The notes under the pieces were generated by a model. The model was not told the DNA's origin, made no database searches, and saw nothing but the letters and a program-made list of their open reading frames with translations. Position numbers and translations under genes: made by a program. Below, in pieces: positions 58,487 to 64,000 of a stretch of DNA of 64,000 nt (positions are counted from its first letter, which is position 1; every line of letters begins with the position of its first letter). The stretch is from Hyphomicrobium sp. (GTDB taxonomy: Bacteria > Pseudomonadota > Alphaproteobacteria > Rhizobiales > Hyphomicrobiaceae), in the NCBI GenBank assembly GCA_022843145.1, contig JALHOF010000012.1:62001-126000 (forward strand), read 5' to 3'.

Positions 58487-59233
58487 ATGGCCAAATCGTC
58501 TTCGCCGACATCTCGTGTTGCGCTTGTCACCGGGGCTTCCCGGCGTATCGGCCGTACAATCGCTCTGGCGCTCGCCGATGACGGCTGGGCCGTGGCCGTT
58601 CACTACCGGTCGAGCGCGCAGGAAGCTGCCGAAGTCGTTGCAGAAATCGAGGCCGGCGGCGGCCGGGCCGCGGCGTTCGATTGCGATCTTTCGGACGCGC
58701 AAGCGGTCGCTGCTCTGGTGCCGCGCGTCAGCCACAAACTCGGATCGCTGTCCTGTCTCGTCAACAATGCGTCCGAGTTCATGCTTGATAGCTTGGCGAC
58801 GATGACGACGGAGACCTGGGACGTGCATCTCGACGTCAATCTGCGAACACCCGTGTTCCTCGCCAAGGCCATGGCGGAGCAGCTCGGCGAGGCGCAATCC
58901 GGAAACGTCATCAACATCATAGATCAGCGGGTGTGGAAGCTAACGCCGGAGTTCTTCTCCTACACGATTTCGAAGTCGGGACTTTGGACGGCGACGCGCA
59001 CGCTGGCTCAGGCGCTGGCTCCGCGCGTGCGGGTCAATGCCATCGGGCCGGGGCCGGTGCTGCAAAGCGTGCACCAGGCCGACGCGGAGTTTGCCGACGA
59101 GTGCCGCTCGACATTGCTGCAGCGGGGCGCCGGACCGGCCGAGATCGCCGCCGCCGTCCGTTTCATCCTGGCCGCGCCGGCAATGACCGGGCAGATGATC
59201 GCCCTCGACGGCGGGCAACATCTTACTTTCTAG
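58487..59233 (+). CDS. SDR family oxidoreductase, pteridine-reductase-like (FolM/PTR1 type)
   Basis: 248 residues from the ATG at 58487. NADP-binding VALVTGASRRIGRTIALAL with the Arg-Arg typical of NADPH use, HYRSSAQEAAEVVAEI, the cofactor loop CLVNNASEF and the catalytic FSYTISKSGLW (Tyr-X3-Lys), then RVNAIGPGPVL. NNAS instead of NNAG, and HYRSSA, are traits of pteridine reductase and FolM proteins, which reduce dihydromonapterin or dihydrofolate, so a pterin role is more likely than acyl reduction. Substrate is inferred. Confidence 0.85.
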   Translation: MAKSSSPTSRVALVTGASRRIGRTIALALADDGWAVAVHYRSSAQEAAEVVAEIEAGGGRAAAFDCDLSDAQAVAALVPRVSHKLGSLSCLVNNASEFMLDSLATMTTETWDVHLDVNLRTPVFLAKAMAEQLGEAQSGNVINIIDQRVWKLTPEFFSYTISKSGLWTATRTLAQALAPRVRVNAIGPGPVLQSVHQADAEFADECRSTLLQRGAGPAEIAAAVRFILAAPAMTGQMIALDGGQHLTF

Positions 59234-59354
59234 TTTGGCGCTTCAGGTGCCGACATCTTGGCGGAGCCAAGCACTGCTTGGACGCACCCGCGCCCGCCAG
59301 CGGCCAAACCACGAGACGCGCGGGTTCGGTGCAATCCCATCCGAAGCGCCAAAC
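59233..59354. repeat. Structured ~120-bp inverted-repeat element
   Basis: GTTTGGCGCTTC (59233-59244) and GAAGCGCCAAAC (59343-59354) are exact inverted copies about 100 bp apart. Inside, CTTGGC-GGA-GCCAAG (59257-59271) and CCAAGCA-C-TGCTTGG (59267-59281) are overlapping, mutually exclusive hairpins. The reverse strand contains GGCGCTTCGGATG, also found in the 72-bp repeats at 17389-17532. The 335-bp gap to the next gene has no recognised coding sequence. Confidence 0.6.
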
Positions 59355-59473
59355 CGCGCCGGATGCGGGTGGGCAACCGAAGGGCCAGAGCAAGAATGCC
59401 ACAATTCCTCCGCGTGATCCCCCCACTCGCGCCCCAAAGATCAGACTTCATGAGGCGGGTCGGGGGGCCGATG

Positions 59474-59489
59474 TAAACCGGCTGTTAAC
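59474..59489 (+). promoter_or_regulatory. CtrA-like site upstream of the glucosaminidase gene
   Basis: TAAA-CCGGCTG-TTAAC, one change from TTAA-N7-TTAAC, followed by GTTAAG. 80 bp before the ATG at 59569. Motif-based only. Confidence 0.45.
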
Positions 59490-59568
59490 GTTAAGCATCT
59501 ATAGACAATTCCCGGTCGTGCGCGCTGCGAGGCGCGAACACTGCGTTCGTCGAGAGTTGGATGTCTCC

Positions 59569-60813
59569 ATGTTTCATCGTGCCGCGTCGATTTCGATTTT
59601 CGTACTCCTCACAGCCGCTCCGGCGGTTGCCGCCGACCTGCCGGCGATCAAGGCCGGCAAGGACAATCCGGTGCCCGCGTGCGCCACTCCCGGCCGTTTG
59701 ATGGCCTACGTGAAATCGCGCAACGACAAGCTCGACATGCAGTTCGATGGCATCGCCACCGAATACATGCGCCACGGCGAGGCCCTCGGCGTTCGCTGGG
59801 ACTATGCGTTCTTCCAGATGCTGGTCGAGACTGGGAACCTGACATTCAAGGGCGATGTCCGCCCCCGCCAGAACAACTTCGCAGGCCTCGGCGCGACGGG
59901 CGGCGGCGAGCCGGGCGAAAGCTTCAAGGATGTCTCGACGGGCGCGCGCGCGCACCTTGAACACGTCCTGATGTACGCTGGCGAGAAGCTCGACAACCCC
60001 ACCGCCGAACGAACCCGCAAGGTTCAGGAGTGGGGCGTGCTCACGTCCTGGCAGAAGAGTATCAAAGGTCCGATGACGTTCACGCATCTGACCCGCAAGT
60101 GGTCACCGAAGGACCGGGGCTATTCGAACGACATCGGCTCCGTTGCCGAGCGGTTCATGGCCAACGATTGCCGCAGCGCGGATCCGAGGCCGGAACTCGC
60201 CGCCGATGCACGCGGCGCCAAGGTCGAGACGATTGCGGCGAGCGGAAAAGCCGCGAATGAGTTTGCCAAGGTTTCCGGCGCCGAACTCGCCAAGCGCGCG
60301 GTCGAGGATGCCCGCGCGAACGGCGACGGCACACGGTCGGGACTTGGCGCGAGCGGCCTCGCTGCTGCAGCCAAGCCGCTGCCGGCCGTCACTATTCTCA
60401 ACGCACCGAAATCCGAAGCCGAGACGCCGACGAGCATCGAGCCGGTCGCGGCTCCTGCAGCCGCCGCGGCAGCCAAGTCGGCGCCTGCCGTCAGCAAAGA
60501 CAAGTCGATGCCGGCGTTGAACGTCGTCGCAGCACCGCAGGCCGCAGCGGCTGCCATTGCCCCACACGCCGAAGCGACGGCATCGAAATGCCGCGTCTGG
60601 CAAGCCAGCTACGGCGGCGGCAAGGCCGTCATCATCAAAGCGGGCACCGGTCCCGAAACTAACTACACCGTGCTCGACGTCAACGAAGGCGCCGAGAAAC
60701 GCGAAGCCGAAGCCTACATCGCGGCTTACGCAAAAGGCGGGCAGACCGTCGGCGAATTCTCGAGCCCCAATCAAGCGCTCGACAAGGCGTTCGAGCTCTG
60801 CCCCGAAGGTTGA
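59569..60813 (+). CDS. Secreted glucosaminidase-domain protein, first of two tandem paralogues
   Basis: 414 residues from the ATG at 59569. Signal peptide cleaved near VAADLPA. A glucosaminidase (GH73-like) domain spans about 40-205: WDYAFFQMLVETGNLTFKGD with the likely catalytic Glu87, QNNFAGLGATGGGEPGESF, DVSTGARAHLEHVLMYAG, DIGSVAERFMAND. An Ala/Pro-rich linker (about 215-340) leads to a C-terminal Cys-flanked domain (KCRVWQASYGGGKAVIIKA to FELCPEG). Probably cleaves peptidoglycan glycan strands in the periplasm. Next gene begins 42 bp on. Confidence 0.82.
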   Translation: MFHRAASISIFVLLTAAPAVAADLPAIKAGKDNPVPACATPGRLMAYVKSRNDKLDMQFDGIATEYMRHGEALGVRWDYAFFQMLVETGNLTFKGDVRPRQNNFAGLGATGGGEPGESFKDVSTGARAHLEHVLMYAGEKLDNPTAERTRKVQEWGVLTSWQKSIKGPMTFTHLTRKWSPKDRGYSNDIGSVAERFMANDCRSADPRPELAADARGAKVETIAASGKAANEFAKVSGAELAKRAVEDARANGDGTRSGLGASGLAAAAKPLPAVTILNAPKSEAETPTSIEPVAAPAAAAAAKSAPAVSKDKSMPALNVVAAPQAAAAAIAPHAEATASKCRVWQASYGGGKAVIIKAGTGPETNYTVLDVNEGAEKREAEAYIAAYAKGGQTVGEFSSPNQALDKAFELCPEG

Positions 60814-60855
60814 TCCTGCGCCGCCTGTGACACGTGCTCTCCTGGAGGGAGTGCC

Positions 60856-62295
60856 ATGACAGACAAATCGATCACCGGTCGGCCCGCGCTTTCGGAGCGC
60901 CGGCCGGTCGTTCGCATGTGGGCTGCGCTACTCGGCGCGGCGTCGACCTTCGCAATGTTCAACTCGCCAGTCGCGGCCACCGAGATCCGCACACACGCCG
61001 CGAACCGCGTCCCCGTCTGTGTCACGCCCGACAAGCTGATGGCGTTTCTGTCGTCGAAGAACGAGCGGCTCGATCCGCGCTTCAAGACGATCGCGCGTTT
61101 CTACAAGCTGCATGGAGAACGTTGGCGAGTCCGCTGGGACTACGCCTTCTTCCAGATGGCCATCGAAACCAACTTCCTCGCCTTCCATCGCCCCGACGGA
61201 CGGCCCGGCGACGTGCGGCCAACTCAGAACAATTTTGCCGGCCTCGGCACCACGGGCGGCGGCGTGCCCGGTGACAGCTTCCCCGACGTGTCGACGGGTG
61301 TGCTGGCGCAGATCCAGCATCTCGTCGCTTATTCCGGCGAATTGCTGCCGTCTCCGGTCGGTCCGCGCACACGATTGAAGCAGGACGACATCGTCTCGGC
61401 CTCGCTACGCGTCGGCCGCCCGATCCGCTTTGCCGATCTTGCGCGCCGCTGGGCTGTCGATCCCAAATACGGCAGGTCCATCGAATGGATGGCGGACCGC
61501 TACCGCGAGCAGCACTGCGCCGGCCGTGACGACGCGAGCGCACCGCTCACGGGCGCCGGCGTGCCGGTGGCGGCAGTCTCTGCCTCAGGTCCGGAACGCT
61601 CGTCGCTCGGCGGCGAACCGTCGCTCGTCCGCAAGCCCGCGCTGGTGCGCGCCGAGGCGAAGACCGACCTGGTTGCGGCCAAGACGCCCGCCGTGCGCAC
61701 GGTGTGGAGCCGCAGCAAGGCAGGCGATATGCCGGTGTTGCCGCAGGCAGGACCTTCGCCCGCTCCGCGCCGGGTGGCAGCCGTAGCCGCCGGCACTGCG
61801 GTGCGCGCGGGGACGACCCTGACCCAGCCCGTCGCCTCAGCCGATCCACCCCCAACCAGCATCGTCCCCGTGCCGGCCGCCGCGTTCACCACGATCGCTC
61901 CGAACATTCTGCCGCAGCCGGCAACGGCTCAGAACGCCGAACCGATGCTCGGGGCGCGCGAATCCGCCGATAGCGCTGGTGATACCGGCGTCATCGCAAT
62001 CGCCGCAGCCGCATCGCCTTTCGCCGCTGGCAACGTCGTCGCGCAATCGCAGACCGCACACGGCTCATGTCGCATCGTCATGGCCAGCTACGGCGGCACG
62101 CGAACTGTGCTGATCCGGGCTACGACCGGTATCGCCGTGGATCTCGTCGTGCTCGCGGTGATCCCGGGATTTGAAGACAGCATGACGGCGAATTTCATTC
62201 GCACACGCTTGCCCGGCGGCGTTGTCGATGGCGGCTTTGCCGACCGCGACGCCGCGCTTGTCCGCGCCAAGGCGATGTGCCCCAGCTCGTCCTGA
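60856..62295 (+). CDS. Secreted glucosaminidase-domain protein, second of two tandem paralogues
   Basis: 479 residues; CTGGAGGGAG precedes the ATG. An N-terminal hydrophobic segment (MWAALLGAASTFAMFNSPVA) acts as signal or anchor. The glucosaminidase domain repeats the features of the first copy: WDYAFFQMAIETNFLAFHRP with candidate Glu104, QNNFAGLGTTGGGVPGDSF, DVSTGVLAQIQHLVAYSG, SIEWMADRYRE. A longer, Ala/Pro/Ser-rich linker (about 215-390) separates it from a C-terminal domain (SCRIVMASYGGTRTVLIRA to KAMCPSS) clearly related to that of copy one. Likely periplasmic; division of labour with the first copy unknown. Confidence 0.8.
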   Translation: MTDKSITGRPALSERRPVVRMWAALLGAASTFAMFNSPVAATEIRTHAANRVPVCVTPDKLMAFLSSKNERLDPRFKTIARFYKLHGERWRVRWDYAFFQMAIETNFLAFHRPDGRPGDVRPTQNNFAGLGTTGGGVPGDSFPDVSTGVLAQIQHLVAYSGELLPSPVGPRTRLKQDDIVSASLRVGRPIRFADLARRWAVDPKYGRSIEWMADRYREQHCAGRDDASAPLTGAGVPVAAVSASGPERSSLGGEPSLVRKPALVRAEAKTDLVAAKTPAVRTVWSRSKAGDMPVLPQAGPSPAPRRVAAVAAGTAVRAGTTLTQPVASADPPPTSIVPVPAAAFTTIAPNILPQPATAQNAEPMLGARESADSAGDTGVIAIAAAASPFAAGNVVAQSQTAHGSCRIVMASYGGTRTVLIRATTGIAVDLVVLAVIPGFEDSMTANFIRTRLPGGVVDGGFADRDAALVRAKAMCPSSS

Positions 62296-62463
62296 TCGAA
62301 TCTCACGATTCTCATCGAACAGTTGAACCGACGTGACCGCACGGGCGCGGGATTGCGGCGTATATCGCTTGCGCACGATCGATCGCCTCCGCGCCGTTGG
62401 CGCTGAGCGTTCGTCGACAAGAGCCGATGTCGGCCGCAACCCATTCTTCGAGGCGCCATTGCC

Positions 62464-63357
62464 ATGTGTCCGACCGACGACCGTACGGACCATATTCACG
62501 ACCAAGGTCGCATTCACGTCCGGTCGGCGCGGTTCGATTGCGCCTGGTATCAGCACACAATCGCCAGCAAGGGACGCTTCGAGACGCGATTTGGCCAGCA
62601 CGCCGTCATGGTCTCACCAACAGCGCCAGCCGGGTCCCTGAGCCGAAACGGCCGCCTCGTCCCGGCTCAACGAAGCGCAGGCCCGGTGTATTCGATCTGG
62701 CAACCGAACGATCGCATCGAGGGTCATCTCGAAGCCGATTTGGAGCACGAGATCGTCCTGCTGTGCCCGCAGTTCGTCGAGAACTTCCTGGACCGGGAAT
62801 TCGCAGAGCGGCACGTTCACCTCGCGGCCGCCGTCTGTCACGAGATGCCACCGCTCATGCAGTTCGCCTGGCGGCGGCTGAAGGCTGCCGCGAACGAGCC
62901 CGGCGGCGCCGGCTCGGCGCGCTTCTGCTTGTGTCTCGAGTTGCTGCTGGCGAAGCTGGTGGAGCCTCAGCTCGGCGTCACCAACGCGGCGGCGGCCGGT
63001 GCCAATCACGAATCGTTGACCAGGGCTATCGAATTTATCGATACCCACATCGGCGATCGTATCGACGTTCGGTCGATCGCGGCGGCGGCCCAGCTATCGC
63101 CGAACTACTTCAGCCGCGTGTTCGAGAATGCTTATCGCACGTCCGTGCATCGCTTCGTGCTTGATCGGAGGCTGCAGCGGGCGCGGACGCTGCTCGTCGA
63201 CTCCACCCTACCCATTTCCCAGATTGCGTTGGAACTCGGCTTCTGCTCGCAGAGCCATCTCACCACGACGTTCCGCCACCGCTTCGGCGAGACGCCTGCG
63301 CAATGCCGCGTCCGCGCGTCGACCGTCATCGCCGCGTCAGCCGCCGACGACGAGTGA
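62464..63357 (+). CDS. AraC/XylS-family transcriptional regulator
   Basis: 297 residues. The C-terminal 100 residues hold two helix-turn-helix motifs of the AraC family: IEFIDTHIGDRIDVRSIAAA, SPNYFSRVFENAYRTSVHRF, RRLQRARTLLVDSTLPIS, and IALELGFCSQSHLTTTFRHR followed by FGETPAQCR. The N-terminal half has FETRFGQHAVMVSPTAPAGS and resembles a cupin-like sensor, but no ligand site is clear. The gene lies next to a palindrome-rich region and a porin gene on the same strand, a plausible target. Confidence 0.92.
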   Translation: MCPTDDRTDHIHDQGRIHVRSARFDCAWYQHTIASKGRFETRFGQHAVMVSPTAPAGSLSRNGRLVPAQRSAGPVYSIWQPNDRIEGHLEADLEHEIVLLCPQFVENFLDREFAERHVHLAAAVCHEMPPLMQFAWRRLKAAANEPGGAGSARFCLCLELLLAKLVEPQLGVTNAAAAGANHESLTRAIEFIDTHIGDRIDVRSIAAAAQLSPNYFSRVFENAYRTSVHRFVLDRRLQRARTLLVDSTLPISQIALELGFCSQSHLTTTFRHRFGETPAQCRVRASTVIAASAADDE

Positions 63358-63393
63358 TCCCCTCGAGCGGAAGCTTCTACCCGAGCGCTCATG

Positions 63394-63500
63394 TCCCGTC
63401 ATGACGGGAGACGAGGCTTCGCCGCGACATACGGCCTTCCGGCGTTCCTTAATCATAGGGAGGTTGCGGTCCGGGACCGCCGTGTCATGTCGGAGACATG
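63394..63500 (+). promoter_or_regulatory. Cluster of three perfect palindromes between araC-type and porin genes
   Basis: TCCCGTCATGACGGGA (63394-63409), GCGGTCC-G-GGACCGC (63467-63481) and CATGTC-GGA-GACATG (63486-63500). The first may be a terminator of the regulator gene or an operator; the others lie in the 404-bp gap before the porin ATG. The remainder of the gap has no recognised gene. Confidence 0.5.
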
Positions 63501-63761
63501 CTTCCAAACTGGGCACGGCCTTGAAGTGGTGGAAATGCAGCTTCGAGGTTCGGCTCGACGTCATGAGCCGCCGCTGCGGGCGCCGATAGCGGCAAAACCA
63601 CCACATCATGCATGAAACTCGGTTTGCATCCGGATCCTGAAAGATGAAGCCGCCGACTTCTGCGCGAATGGCCCCGTGGTTCAGCGAAATCCCCGCGGAC
63701 TGCTGCAACGGGATTTGCCAGCACGAGACTTCGTTCTCGCGTACGGCCAGAGGAAAATTTC

Positions 63762-64000
63762 ATGAAGAAGGATCGTATCGACATGCTGGGTAGAATTGTT
63801 TCGACGCACGGAGCACTGGTCGCTCTGTTTGCGCTGCCGGTCATAATGGCCGGACCGCTGGCGGCCGCCGACCTTGGTGGCGACTGTTGCGCGGATCTTG
63901 AGGAGCGCGTTGCGGAACTGGAAGCGACCGTGGCGCGCAAGGGCAACCGCAAAGTTTCACTGTCGATCTCGGGGCAGGTGAACACCGGCGTGCTCTACTT
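63762..64000 (+). CDS. Outer-membrane porin, N-terminal part (continues past window)
   Basis: 79 codons up to the window edge. MKKDRIDMLGRIVSTHGALV begins a signal peptide with cleavage near LAAADLGG. The mature start has CCADLEERVAELEATVARKG and KVSLSISGQVNTGVLYF. The Cys-Cys, the short coiled coil and the first barrel strand are characteristic of Rhizobiales porins (Omp2b type), trimeric general diffusion channels. AGAGGAAAATTTC precedes the ATG. An alternative start at the eighth codon (MLGRIV) is possible. Confidence 0.9.
   Translation, partial: MKKDRIDMLGRIVSTHGALVALFALPVIMAGPLAAADLGGDCCADLEERVAELEATVARKGNRKVSLSISGQVNTGVLY

Noticed and set aside
58933-59568. Upstream extension of the first glucosaminidase frame
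   Set aside because: Runs through the SDR gene and the inverted-repeat element; signal peptide starts at 59569.

Overview
The window is a GC-rich, gene-dense bacterial chromosome segment that reads as an alphaproteobacterium of the order Hyphomicrobiales (Rhizobiales). Pointers are: a NadQ-type regulator next to nadA/nadB; a CIRCE element plus an alphaproteobacterial RpoH-like promoter before groES-groEL; a DUF4170 / MsbA-like / KdtA / LpxK lipid A module; a TorF-family porin; and an Omp2-type porin start at the right edge. Placement below order level is not attempted. No tRNA, rRNA, transposase, phage gene or CRISPR array was found.

Layout. 1-1776: end of an OmpR-type response regulator and its histidine kinase. 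1837-10884: a surface-glycan or glycosylation cassette (UDP-glucuronate decarboxylase-like and CDP-paratose 2-epimerase-like enzymes on minus; TylF/MycF methyltransferase, sugar epimerase, three tandem paralogous CgeB-like glycosyltransferases and a GH39-like hydrolase on plus). 10979-14708: SPFH protein, small secreted protein, periplasmic catalase-like peroxidase, Old Yellow Enzyme. 14995-17301: groES-groEL with promoter, CIRCE, an intercistronic repeat and a clear terminator, followed by a 72-bp tandem duplication. 17647-26853: DUF808 membrane protein, DUF2939-like protein, recQ, an ArsR regulator with a palindrome-rich upstream region, gshA, a pentapeptide-repeat protein and rsmE. 27039-34529: ubiA, then lipid A/Kdo genes including an acyltransferase-KdtA fusion. 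34536-38823: dihydroorotase-like protein with a Gln in the metal motif, ygfZ, tag, an HD hydrolase, a phosphatase. 38890-46449: NAD synthesis (nadQ, two operators, nadA, nadB, and a detached nadC). 46452-55688: pyruvate phosphate dikinase, M20 dipeptidase, RNase T2, several hypothetical proteins and a beta-barrel protein. 56185-64000: AIM24 protein, TorF porin, pteridine-reductase-like SDR, two tandem glucosaminidase-like proteins, an AraC regulator and the start of a porin.

How it fits together. Much of the window concerns the cell envelope: glycan building, lipid A/Kdo transfer, peptidoglycan hydrolysis and outer-membrane barrels. Several envelope genes carry TTAA-N7-TTAA-like (CtrA-type) sites upstream. 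The best candidates for an undescribed system are the 4.2-10.9 kb glycan cassette with its triplicated glycosyltransferase and the single-chain acyltransferase-Kdo transferase. Several intergenic regions also carry structured repeats that no gene explains.
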